Shown piece after piece: positions 45,845 to 54,220 of a stretch of DNA of 64,000 nt. The stretch is from Bacillus sp. (in: firmicutes) (lineage in GTDB: Bacteria > Bacillota > Bacilli > Bacillales > JACDOC01). Location: positions 186,001 through 250,000 of the forward strand of contig JACDOC010000001.1 of NCBI GenBank assembly GCA_017656295.1, given 5' to 3'. Each line of letters begins with the position of its first letter. Positions within the stretch are counted from its first letter, which is position 1. Under the pieces are notes generated by a model. That model was not told the DNA's origin, did not search any database, and was given only the letters and a program-made list of their open reading frames with translations. The position numbers and the translations under genes were made by a program.

Positions 45845-46864
45845 ATGAAGAAAATGTGGTTAGGATGGGTTTTTACGCTCATTCTAGTGTTATTAGTGGG
45901 ATGTAGTTCTTCTTCATCTTCAACGAGTGAAAATACATCAAGTGATAAGCCGATTGTTATTAAATTTTCTCATGTTACATCACCAGATAGTCCAAAAGGG
46001 AAAGCAGCAGAGTTGTTCAAAAAATTGGCAGAGGAGCGCACGGATGGTCGCGTGAAGGTAGAAGTATATCCTTCTAGCCAATTGTTTGATGATGATAAAG
46101 CGTTACAAGAACTTCCAAGAAATACGGTGCAAATTATTGCTCCATCAGCTACTAAACTCGTAAGCTATGATCCTGCTTTCCAAATTGTTGATTTGCCATT
46201 TTTATTTACAAGTGATGAGGCAGTTTATAAGTTTTTTGATGGAGAAGGCGGACAGAAACTGTCTAAAAAACTAGAAAAACATAATATTAAGGTGCTAGGT
46301 ATGTGGGCGAACGGCGCGAAGCATTTTACAAATGCGAAGCGTCCTTTGAAAACGCCAGAAGATTTTAAAGGATTAAAGTTCCGTACACAAACAGGAAAAG
46401 TGTTGGAAAAGCAGTTTGAAGTACTCGGCGCATCAGCCGTTCCGATGGCATTTGCTGATGTATATGTTGCATTACAGCAAGGAACAATTGATGGACAAGA
46501 AAACACGTTTAATAACATTGATACACAGAGCTATGCTGAAGTTCAAAAATATTTAACCGTTTCTGGACATGGAAGATTAGATTATCCTGTGTTAACGAAT
46601 GCAAAGTTTTGGAATGAACTTCCTGAAGATATCCGTACAACATTAGAAGAAGTATTTGAGGAAGTGACTGTCCAGCAAAGAAAATGGTCAGAAGAATTAA
46701 ATCAACAATCCTATGAAAATTTGAAAGAAAGCGGTTTAGAAGTGTATGAGTTAACAGAAGAAGAGATTAAACAATTCCAAGAAGCAATGCAGCCAGTATA
46801 TGACGAATTTTCAGACACAATTGGCAAAGATTTAATAGAACTGGCGAAGAAATTGAATGAATAA
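45845..46864 (+). CDS. dctP: TRAP transporter C4-dicarboxylate-binding lipoprotein DctP
   Basis: A 339-residue substrate-binding lipoprotein: signal peptide with lipobox LLVGC (Cys about 20), then KFSHVTSPDSPKGKAAELF, NTVQIIAPSATKLV, NAKRPLKTPEDFKGLKFRTQ (carboxylate-binding Arg) and QGTIDGQENTFNNI. ATG at 45845 has GGAGGAG upstream. It is the first gene of the transporter and is paralogous to dctB at 42.4 kb. The substrate class (malate, fumarate, succinate) is inferred from family and regulators. Confidence 0.9.
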   Translation: MKKMWLGWVFTLILVLLVGCSSSSSSTSENTSSDKPIVIKFSHVTSPDSPKGKAAELFKKLAEERTDGRVKVEVYPSSQLFDDDKALQELPRNTVQIIAPSATKLVSYDPAFQIVDLPFLFTSDEAVYKFFDGEGGQKLSKKLEKHNIKVLGMWANGAKHFTNAKRPLKTPEDFKGLKFRTQTGKVLEKQFEVLGASAVPMAFADVYVALQQGTIDGQENTFNNIDTQSYAEVQKYLTVSGHGRLDYPVLTNAKFWNELPEDIRTTLEEVFEEVTVQQRKWSEELNQQSYENLKESGLEVYELTEEEIKQFQEAMQPVYDEFSDTIGKDLIELAKKLNE

Positions 46865-46892
46865 CAACCTGGAGATATTCCAGGTTGTTTTT
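46864..46892 (+). terminator. Intra-operon terminator between dctP and dctQ
   Basis: ACAACCTGG pairs with CCAGGTTGT around AGATATT, with TTTTT after. Partial readthrough would give more binding protein than permease. Confidence 0.75.
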
Positions 46893-46909
46893 GCAAGGGG
46901 GAAATGAAG

Positions 46910-47431
46910 ATGAGTCGATGGAAAGATTGGATTGAAGCTGTAGAAGATTGGCTTGCAGGATTACTGATTGCAGGGGGACTTGGGTTAATTTTTATTGGGG
47001 TAGTAATGCGTTATGTATTCAATGCACCACTGAGTTTTGTAGAGGAGTACTCTGGTTACATGATTGTTTGGGGAGCCATGATTGGAGCGGTCGTGGCGCT
47101 TCGTGATAATCATCATATTCGTGTTGATATGTTGTATCAAATTTTACCGCAACGTTTTCAAAAAAGTGTAGATCTATTTGCTAATACCATGGGTCTGTTA
47201 TTTGCGCTGTTTCTTTTTGTATTTGGAATTAAAGGTATTTTTTTAGATGAGTTTAGTGTGTATCGGATGAATTTAGTATCTATCGGCCAAGGAGTTGCTT
47301 TATGGAAAATATATCTTGTTATGCCGTTAATCGGATTGCTGCTGACAATTCGATTTATCGTGCGTATTGTTCGCCTGCTAAAAGGGCTGCCAGAGTCAGA
47401 TATAGAGCATAAGGATGTGGAAATGAAATGA
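46910..47431 (+). CDS. dctQ: TRAP transporter small permease DctQ
   Basis: A 173-residue membrane protein with four hydrophobic helices, the DctQ layout. The family pattern VVMRYVFNAPLSFVEEYSGY and GAVVALRDNHHIRVDML is seen. ATG at 46910 is preferred over 46904 because of spacing from AAGGGGG. It overlaps dctM by 4 bases and forms the complex with it. Confidence 0.88.
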   Translation: MSRWKDWIEAVEDWLAGLLIAGGLGLIFIGVVMRYVFNAPLSFVEEYSGYMIVWGAMIGAVVALRDNHHIRVDMLYQILPQRFQKSVDLFANTMGLLFALFLFVFGIKGIFLDEFSVYRMNLVSIGQGVALWKIYLVMPLIGLLLTIRFIVRIVRLLKGLPESDIEHKDVEMK

Positions 47432-48699
47432 TTACAGTCGGATTGTTTCTAGTTTTTGTACTACTCATGTTGCTGCGTGTTCCTGTTGCATTTGCGCTAG
47501 CTTTATCCGCACTTATTTTTTTACCTTTCTTTAACTTTCATTACGAGAGTGCAGTAATTGAAATTTTTTCTGCTTTAAATCATACATCATTGATGGCGAT
47601 TCCAGGTTTCGTTTTTGCTGGCATTATTTTAGCGAGAGGGGGAATTTCTAAACATTTAATCGAAGGATTGCGCGCGTGGGTTGGACACTTACCTGGAGGA
47701 ATGGCGGTCGTCACCATTTTAGCATGTATGATTTTTGCGGCGATTTCTGGATCGAGTCCTGCTACGGCTGCAGCCATTGGGTCCATTATGATTCCAGGAA
47801 TGGTGCAAGCGGGTTACAGTAAAAAATATGCGATGGGCTTAGTGGCAGCCGCTGGAACACTTGGAATTCTTATTCCGCCAAGCATTCCGTTAATTATGTA
47901 TGGATATGTTGCCGAACAGCATGCCACTATTAGTAAATTGTTTATGGCAGGAATGATTCCAGGTGCTTCCTTAACAATCATTTTAATTATATCCGCTATT
48001 TTCTATGCACGCCGTCATGGATTTGGAAAAGGAGAAAAAGCATCATGGTCTGACCGTTGGCGTTATTCATTAAAGGCACTTCCAGGAGCACTCATGCCTG
48101 TCATTATTCTTGGTTCTATTTATACAGGGGTGGCCACTCCGACAGAATCATCGGTCATTGCTGGTGCTTATGCCATCATCGTATCGGCTCTCTTGTATAG
48201 AGAATTGCCATTCTCATCATGGCGTCCTATTTTACGAGAAACCATTCATATTAGTTCGATGATTTTTATGATTATCGCTGCGGCGATTTTGTTTAAGCAA
48301 TATTTAACACTGGCACAAGTTCCGCAAACTATTGCCCATTGGATTATTGATCATCAATTCAATAAGTGGGTATTCATTATTTTAGTAAACCTACTATTCT
48401 TTGTTTTAGGGACGTTTTTAGAAGCCATTGCCATCATTTTAATTACATTGCCAATTTTCTTACCAGTCCTTCACGATATGGGAATTAACGTATATCACTT
48501 TGCGATTATTATGACCGTTAACCTCGAAATCGCTATGATTACACCGCCAGTTGGGCTGAATCTGTTTGTCGTCAGCGGTGTAGCCAAAGAACCGCTCGAA
48601 AAGGTAATCCGAGCTATCTTGCCGTTTCTATTCATCATGTTAATTGAACTAATCATCATTATCGTGTGGGAAGATTTGTCGACATTTTTAATTCGTTAG
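47428..48699 (+). CDS. dctM: TRAP transporter large permease DctM
   Basis: A 423-residue polytopic protein of about 12 helices that carries out Na+- or H+-driven uptake. The DctM signatures LMAIPGFVFAGIILARGG, FAAISGSSPATAAAIGSIM, LGILIPPSIPLIMYG and TPTESSVIAGAYA are present. It is fused by ATGA overlap to dctQ and closes the operon. Confidence 0.92.
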   Translation: MITVGLFLVFVLLMLLRVPVAFALALSALIFLPFFNFHYESAVIEIFSALNHTSLMAIPGFVFAGIILARGGISKHLIEGLRAWVGHLPGGMAVVTILACMIFAAISGSSPATAAAIGSIMIPGMVQAGYSKKYAMGLVAAAGTLGILIPPSIPLIMYGYVAEQHATISKLFMAGMIPGASLTIILIISAIFYARRHGFGKGEKASWSDRWRYSLKALPGALMPVIILGSIYTGVATPTESSVIAGAYAIIVSALLYRELPFSSWRPILRETIHISSMIFMIIAAAILFKQYLTLAQVPQTIAHWIIDHQFNKWVFIILVNLLFFVLGTFLEAIAIILITLPIFLPVLHDMGINVYHFAIIMTVNLEIAMITPPVGLNLFVVSGVAKEPLEKVIRAILPFLFIMLIELIIIIVWEDLSTFLIR

Positions 48700-48729
48700 C
48701 GCCAATCGTTAAGGTTGGCGTGTTTTTTT
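48700..48729 (+). terminator. Rho-independent terminator of the TRAP operon
   Basis: CGCCAA/TTGGCG stem with a 9-base loop and a run of seven T residues. Confidence 0.85.
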
Positions 48730-48775
48730 ATGTATAGATAGTGTCGAATACAAAATATCGGGAAATATATTTATT

Positions 48776-49356
48776 GGTTCATCACCATAAGTCGTGGATG
48801 ACAAATTCTTTATCTTATGCTTCCGGTTTCTAAACGGATACGTAAAAAGAAACGTTCATCATTGCGATATCCATAAGCACGACGTTTAAGAAGTTTAATT
48901 TTATTGTTTGTTCCTTCCATGACTCCATTAGACAATGATAAAAAAGCACAGGAAAGAAACACTTCTTCTTTGGTGAGAAGCGTATTAACGATTTTTCTCA
49001 TGACCGAACAACGATTCCGGACAAAAGTTGGACCCAATCGTTCCATCGTCGTTTGGCTTGTGTCATCGAAGTCGACTTCAACACATAACGGATGTGTTGA
49101 AGCCCTTTATAAAGTTGAGATAAGTTGTCGTCTTGTAAGCACCATTCTCGAACTTGTATCCGTTCTTCTTCACTTAATAAACCCAGCTCTGATGTAAGAA
49201 GACGATTCATATGGCGGACGGTTTGATGTTTTCCTTTCTTGTCTAAATAGTAGCGACGACGCATTAAAGCATCTGTTATCAGTTGAATGACATGAAATCG
49301 ATCGAGCACGTGAATCGCTTTGGGAAATACCTCTTCAATGGCCTCTTGTTGGGAAT
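48776..49356 (-). mobile_element. ISL3-family insertion sequence relic with broken transposase
   Basis: The minus strand encodes the C-terminal ~180 residues of an ISL3-type transposase: PKAIHVLDRFHVIQLITDAL, then a frameshift near 49015, then NGVMEGTNNKIKLLKRRAYG and YRNDERFFLRIRL. A terminal-repeat-like end (GGTTCATCACCATAAGTCGT) lies at 48776. The N-terminal half is missing; homology stops exactly at a REP-like fragment at 49357. It is inactive. Confidence 0.8.
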
Positions 49357-49400
49357 GCGTGCCTGGTGTATAAGATAATAATGTCGAAAGGTTTTTCTTG
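49357..49400. repeat. REP-like repeat fragment, copy F, at the ISL3 breakpoint
   Basis: GCGTGCCTGGTGTATAAGAT then AATAATGTCGAAAGGTTTTT. It resembles the head of copies C and E and lacks the terminator hairpin. The ISL3 homology ends where it begins. Confidence 0.5.
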
Positions 49401-49458
49401 ACATAAAAAAAGACCCCAGCTTACTTCTTGTTGTAAGATAGAGATACCGGGGATAAAC

Positions 49459-49980
49459 CTAGAAAAAGTATTAATCGTGGCAATTGATGCAGCTAAGTTT
49501 TTTCAAAAAGCTTTAATTTGTAATTATTTAGGTGATGTAATAGAAAAACCATTTTTCTTTGGTATCAATCAGAGTGGCATTCAGGATCTTTGTTCAAGGA
49601 TAGAAAAAGCTAAAAATGAAGTGTTAGCTGAACGTATTTTTATTGGTGTGGAGGCTACAGGTCACTACTATGAGGATATCGTAAGGGAATTAGGGAAATT
49701 TGGATATGGGGTTACTATTATTAATGCGGCAACAGCCTATGAAGAGAGAGCAAGAGCTTTAAACTGGAGTAAAACAGACGATCTAGACCTTTATGCGATT
49801 GCCCATGCATTAATTCAAAATAAAGGAATGGAAAATAAATTACCAGAAGGAATTCATCGACAGCTCAGGATCCTCACTCGCGCAAGTGTGGTTTATTTTA
49901 TTCTAATAATTTATATTGCGATGGATAGGTTTCTAAATCAATTTTTTAATACTAGAGATAAACTTAAACAAAGTAAGTAA
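49459..49980 (+). pseudogene. IS110-family transposase, N-terminal fragment
   Basis: Encodes the DEDD catalytic part: VLIVAIDAAKFFQKALICNY (first Asp), IFIGVEATGHYYEDIV, ALNWSKTDDLDLYAIAHALI and LPEGIHRQLRILTRA. After LTRA (about 49886) the sequence diverges into low-complexity residues and ends, so the C-terminal transposase_20 domain with its Ser is missing. IS110 elements lack clear inverted ends, and none are seen. Confidence 0.8.
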
Positions 49981-50256
49981 AAAAGACCGAAAATTTAGAT
50001 ATAATATTTCAACTGATCTGGTAGGTGCGTTTAACCTTAAACAATTTATTGTAACAATCAACAAAGCAGTTGATTAAGAAACAGCTAATAAGCTCTTAGT
50101 GGCTTAGAGTGCTGTAACTATGTTCTATATAAAAACATGTAAAAAATGTAGATAAATACGACAATAGGAAAATACTATTTTTAAAAAATTGTAATATTTT
50201 GTAGAAACATGACATAAAAAATGGTAGTATAAAAATGTTAGAAAATTTAATATATA
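49981..50256. other. AT-rich gap upstream of a riboswitch
   Basis: No gene is recognised. The region is AT-rich, with GTAGAAACATGACATAAAAA and GGTAGTATAAAAAT near its end; the latter could be a -10 region for the riboswitch transcript. Confidence 0.4.
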
Positions 50257-50354
50257 AGTGATAAAGGCAAACTTATCGAAAGGTAGGGACGCAAAGCTAC
50301 GGGTCTAAAGTTCCAATGAACGATGATCGCCGGGCCGCCACAACGTTTATCATT
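50257..50354 (+). ncRNA. Cyclic di-GMP-I (GEMM) riboswitch
   Basis: The core matches GEMM-I in order: AAAGGCAAAC, a GAAA-capped hairpin (TTATCGAAAGGTA), GGGACGCAAAGCTACGGG, TCTAAAG and the receptor-side GATCGCCGGGCCGCC. TGATAAA (50259-50265) and TTTATCA (50346-50352) close the P1 stem. The base at the G20-equivalent position is G, as expected for c-di-GMP. A terminator and an SLH gene follow. Confidence 0.88.
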
Positions 50355-50379
50355 TTGTCTTGTCTTATTTTGTTTTGGA

Positions 50380-50408
50380 TGGCTGCCCAAAAAAGGCAGC
50401 ATTTTTTA
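50380..50408 (+). terminator. Leader terminator (riboswitch expression platform)
   Basis: GGCTGCC and GGCAGC flank a CAAAAAA loop and are followed by TTTTTT. It lies between the aptamer and the SLH gene, so it is the probable switch for transcription. Confidence 0.75.
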
Positions 50409-50437
50409 TTACTAACTTGTTTATGGGAGGGGTCAGT

Positions 50438-51637
50438 ATGAAAAAATTCATTTCTTTTATTCTTGTATTCATTTTAGTAATGTCAGCGTTCCCATCGATG
50501 TCGCCATCCGCAGCGACGAAACAAAAATTTTCTGATGTCCCAACGGATTATTGGGCATATAATGAAATCCAATACTTATCAGATTTTGGTATCATTAAAG
50601 GCTATTCAGATGACACGTTTAAACCATCTAAACCTGTTACAAGAGCACAGGCTGCTGTGATGATTGCTAGAGCTTTAAACCTATCACTTGAAAACCATCA
50701 AAATCATTATTATGACATTCCAAGTGACTTTTGGGCGGTAAAGGAAATTGCCGCAGTTACGGAGGAAGGGATTTTTCCTGTATTTGAAAAGTTTGAGCCC
50801 AATCTTCCTCTAACACGTGATATTATGGCATATGTATTAACTAATGCTTACTATTTGCCTAACTTCATCGATGATTTAAAATTTACGGATATCGATTATT
50901 CCAATAAATATAGAGAAAATATTGCAGCTCTACTTTCCAACCGAATAACAACAGGATATATGGACAATACATATAGACCAAAAGGCACAGTGACCCGTGC
51001 ACAGTTTTCAGTCTTTATGTCGAGGGTCTTGAATCCTGACTTCCGTAAAGGTACCGCTTTGAATAAAGAGCTTATTTATACCTTAACTGATCAAGAATTT
51101 AAAGAAGCGATTGCATTAGGAGAGCAGGATGAGGAAGAATTAAAAACATATTTTTGGCAAAATTACTCTTTGCCATTTAAGAGAAAAACATATGATGCAA
51201 TAGAGCCTATGACAGCGATTGTAACACCTTATATGTATACAGTTTTTGCTTCTGCGGGTTCTAAGCAACTAGGAGAAAAATTGCCAGATGTGAAAACAGC
51301 CAAATCAATATTAAGAGAAGAGTATCCAGTCGAATTGATATACTTTTTAGTTGAGACTTATGAATACCCAGGTGAGCAAAAAGAAGATAGCGTATATATT
51401 ATTCAAGATCACATTCAAAGAGAGCCATTAAAAATAGAACAAGTTAATAATGAATTAAGCTCTATTACTGATCCAGAGTCTGGGGAAGAACTTATTTTCA
51501 ACTCATATTTAGTTGCATTTGATGCTTCTGTTCTTGATTTTGAACAGCCTGCTACACTTGAAGTAATGGTTGAGGATGTTCCAAACTATCGAGTGAATAC
51601 ATTTGAATATGAAATTAATTTTAGTGATTATCAGTAA
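50438..51637 (+). CDS. SLH-domain surface protein under c-di-GMP riboswitch control
   Basis: A 399-residue exported protein: signal peptide (1-27), three SLH domains (~28-80, 85-140, 145-200; GYSDDTFKPSKPVTRAQ and GYMDNTYRPKGTVTRAQFS mark them) and a ~200-residue C-terminal domain with no motif I recognise. The ATG at 50438 has GGGAGGGG upstream; the in-frame ATG at 50360 lies inside the leader terminator and is unlikely. Codon use is AT-rich. Its leader places its expression under c-di-GMP. Confidence 0.82.
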   Translation: MKKFISFILVFILVMSAFPSMSPSAATKQKFSDVPTDYWAYNEIQYLSDFGIIKGYSDDTFKPSKPVTRAQAAVMIARALNLSLENHQNHYYDIPSDFWAVKEIAAVTEEGIFPVFEKFEPNLPLTRDIMAYVLTNAYYLPNFIDDLKFTDIDYSNKYRENIAALLSNRITTGYMDNTYRPKGTVTRAQFSVFMSRVLNPDFRKGTALNKELIYTLTDQEFKEAIALGEQDEEELKTYFWQNYSLPFKRKTYDAIEPMTAIVTPYMYTVFASAGSKQLGEKLPDVKTAKSILREEYPVELIYFLVETYEYPGEQKEDSVYIIQDHIQREPLKIEQVNNELSSITDPESGEELIFNSYLVAFDASVLDFEQPATLEVMVEDVPNYRVNTFEYEINFSDYQ

Positions 51638-51674
51638 AACAGGAAGGAATGTCTATAAGTACACCCTAAAATGG

Positions 51675-51793
51675 GAGTCATTCACAGATGGTAGCCCCTA
51701 AAAACAATCAGACTGTAAATGACTCACCAACCAAAAACTTACCGCTACTATAAATTACGTGATACATTTTCTCCTTTTAGGGGTCGATGTATC
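51675..51793 (+). ncRNA. Structured element with possible kissing loops (family unknown)
   Basis: Hairpin 1 pairs GAGTCATTCACAG (51675) with CTGTAAATGACTC (51713-51725), 12 of 13 bases. Hairpin 2 pairs GATACAT (51761) with ATGTATC (51787-51793). Loop 1 holds CCCCTAAAA (51695-51703), the exact complement of TTTTAGGGG in loop 2 (51775-51783). The motifs GGTAGCCCCT and GGTCGATG are shared with the element at 21.1 kb. Confidence 0.5.
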
Positions 51794-51823
51794 AATATCA
51801 TGATTTTTTATAAATTATGGATT

Positions 51824-51836
51824 GGTGCCTGTGGTC
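51824..51836. repeat. Short REP-like head fragment, copy G
   Basis: TTGGTGCCTGTGG resembles the first bases of the REP-like family; nothing else of the repeat is present. Confidence 0.35.
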
Positions 51837-51862
51837 AATTCCTAAAAAAAAATAGATATTAA

Positions 51863-51900
51863 GATGCAATATGCTCCCTAAATTCTACAGGGGGCATATT
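51863..51900. repeat. Imperfect hairpin before an SLH gene
   Basis: CAATATGCTCCCT faces AGGGGGCATATTG around AAATTCTAC, with TTTAATTTTG after. It could be a terminator of unannotated RNA or an IS end remnant (TATAGAACC follows). Confidence 0.4.
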
Positions 51901-52080
51901 GTTTAATTTTGTATAGAACCGAAGAATCATCCTAAATTTTTTTAATAGAATAACTAACATTCTACAGGCACAAACATTTGAATCTACGAATTATGAAATA
52001 ATGAAAAATATATATTATAGGAATTATATAGTAAAATAATAATGTAAAAAAATGGCTTATTTAGTTAAGGGAGTGGTGAA

Positions 52081-54012
52081 ATGAAGATTTTGAATAAGAC
52101 AATCCTATTCTTGTTGATTTCTTTTTTTGTACTTGCTTGTTCACATTTACTTCCTGTAGAAGCAGGCGAAAAAGAAATTAAAGTAGGAGTCGTAGTTTCA
52201 GCACTAAGTGAGGAATATGCCTTTATTGAGCGGCCAGGTGGTTACAATCATGGGGTTTATATTATGCCAAAATCCATTGGTTCTTCCATTAAAAACAAAC
52301 GCATTAAAACAAAAATCCTTCTAGAAAGCCTCGGGTATGAAGTAGCGTACATTAATGATCAACAACTAAGTAACGTTAATGAATTAAAGAAGTATGATAC
52401 TGTGTTTTTTCCTAACACAGTGATGATGTCTAAACAACAACGGGAAGCTGTTAGAAAATATATCAAAGATGGTGGTGGCGCAATTTTTGCCTTTGCATTT
52501 GCACGAAATGAGAGTGCTCACTTTCCTTATAAAGACACAGACTTAGATCTAACGCCGCTTATATACGATACGAAGACGTGGATTTGGGAGTGGGATAATG
52601 TAAGCGAGTTGTTCCAGTCCGCTTTTGTTAACGATGTAATGGTTGGAAATGCGAAGATGACTAGTACGGGAAATCATCCAATAGTTAAAAATACGAAAAA
52701 ACAAATCGGTACATCAGAAGTGGTCATCCAAGATATGAGATACAACATGTATGGGCCAACATGGATTGAGGTTATTAACCCATATCCAAATAGTTATGTC
52801 ACGCCGTTATTACAATACAGCTATATTGGTTATTCGAGTGTGCCTAAACATACGCCAATTGGAACGGGAGCGGCTTATGCAATCGAATACGGAAAAGGAA
52901 AAGCTGTATGGTTTGGTTTTCAGCCGTTAAATTATATAGCTGTCCCTAATGAACGTTCGAATGAATGGGATGTCCAAAATCCAAAAGGCCGAAAAGAGGT
53001 TAGAGGGGAAGCATGGGACGGTTTAATTGGCGGCGATGTGCTGAAAGTCTTCCTTGATGAGTCCGTGAAGTGGACATCTCACCCGTTGGACACTTTTCAT
53101 TCGATAAACCGGGACGTTTCGATTCGCTTAAGCGACGTTCGAGCGTATCCACGAGCAAATGATTATGTCGTTTACGCAACAATGACCAGCAAAAATGAAG
53201 GAAACGTAATTACAAGAGGCACGATGACTGTGCAACTGATCGATCCTTCTGGAAAAGTAAAAGACACTTATGAAAAATACATAGTAGGCATTATACCTCT
53301 TGGTGCAAGCTATCCAGAGAAAATTCAGTTATTTTTACCGAAAAATCCAGTGGAAGGAAATTATCGATTGGTCGCTACCTATCATACGGGAAGAAGGAAT
53401 AAAGATGGACTAAGCATCGCAGCAGACTCTAAAATTATTTCCATCACAAATAACCGCAGTCAAGCGACAATAAAAGATGGCGCTGTCTTTTCGGACGTTT
53501 CTTCATCCTTTTGGGCCAAAAAAGATATTAATCATCTATTTAACTTAGGTATCTTCAATGGCTATAAAAATGGTACATTTCGCCCTAATCAACCAATAAC
53601 GAGACTAGAGGCAGCAACCGTTCTAGTTCGTTCTCTCGGGTTATCTACTAAAAATCGTCCAGATCCAAAGTTAGTAGATGTAAAACCAGGTCAAGAAGGC
53701 TACGACATTATCGCAACGGTTGTGGATCAAGGAATATTTAGCGGCTCGAACGGTTATTTTCGTGCAAACAATCCGTTAACCCGAGAACAGATGGCAAAAA
53801 TTTTGGTGAACGCCTATCAGTTAACAGGCACCGAAACAGTTTCCTTTAAGGATGTAGAGTTAAATCGCTGGTCGTATCCATACATTTCTGTCTTAAAAGC
53901 CAATAAAGTGACAAATGTACAAGAACATTTCCGACCTACTGAGAAAACAACCCGCGCTCAGTTTGCTGCCTTTGTAAGAAGGTCTATGCTAATGTCTCAT
54001 TTTACTCAATGA
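52081..54012 (+). CDS. SLH protein with N-terminal class I amidotransferase-like (GATase/ThuA-type) domain
   Basis: A 643-residue exported protein. After a signal peptide (1-28) a Rossmann-like domain (~30-310) reads KVGVVVSALSEE, ILLESLGYEVAYINDQ, KYDTVFFPNTVMMSKQQREA, YIKDGGGAIFAFA and GKGKAVWFGFQPLNYI, the pattern of trimerisation/GATase-like folds, without a clear nucleophile Cys. A beta domain (~345-455) follows, then three SLH domains (465-640; GYKNGTFRPNQPITRLEA). GGGAGTGG precedes the ATG. Likely a surface enzyme or ligand-binding protein of unknown substrate. Confidence 0.75.
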   Translation: MKILNKTILFLLISFFVLACSHLLPVEAGEKEIKVGVVVSALSEEYAFIERPGGYNHGVYIMPKSIGSSIKNKRIKTKILLESLGYEVAYINDQQLSNVNELKKYDTVFFPNTVMMSKQQREAVRKYIKDGGGAIFAFAFARNESAHFPYKDTDLDLTPLIYDTKTWIWEWDNVSELFQSAFVNDVMVGNAKMTSTGNHPIVKNTKKQIGTSEVVIQDMRYNMYGPTWIEVINPYPNSYVTPLLQYSYIGYSSVPKHTPIGTGAAYAIEYGKGKAVWFGFQPLNYIAVPNERSNEWDVQNPKGRKEVRGEAWDGLIGGDVLKVFLDESVKWTSHPLDTFHSINRDVSIRLSDVRAYPRANDYVVYATMTSKNEGNVITRGTMTVQLIDPSGKVKDTYEKYIVGIIPLGASYPEKIQLFLPKNPVEGNYRLVATYHTGRRNKDGLSIAADSKIISITNNRSQATIKDGAVFSDVSSSFWAKKDINHLFNLGIFNGYKNGTFRPNQPITRLEAATVLVRSLGLSTKNRPDPKLVDVKPGQEGYDIIATVVDQGIFSGSNGYFRANNPLTREQMAKILVNAYQLTGTETVSFKDVELNRWSYPYISVLKANKVTNVQEHFRPTEKTTRAQFAAFVRRSMLMSHFTQ

Positions 54013-54018
54013 AAAAAA

Positions 54019-54054
54019 CTACCCCAACATACCATGAATGTTGTTGGGGTAGGA
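54019..54054 (-). terminator. Hairpin with minus-strand T-run
   Basis: CTACCCCAACA pairs with TGTTGGGGTAG across a loop. The T-run lies on the minus strand, so it may end transcripts coming from yknX through the repeat array. Confidence 0.6.
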
Positions 54055-54220
54055 ATCTTGTTATATATCGTATAAATGGGATAAAAATTGTCATCCAACC
54101 TCTGATGTCAATCATTTCCACTCTAGTAAAAAAAATATTCCATCCCTTTTTATATTAAGTTGTATATACTAGGGGACTTGATTATTTTTATCATTTCTGT
54201 GATTGAAACTCGATTCTAGA

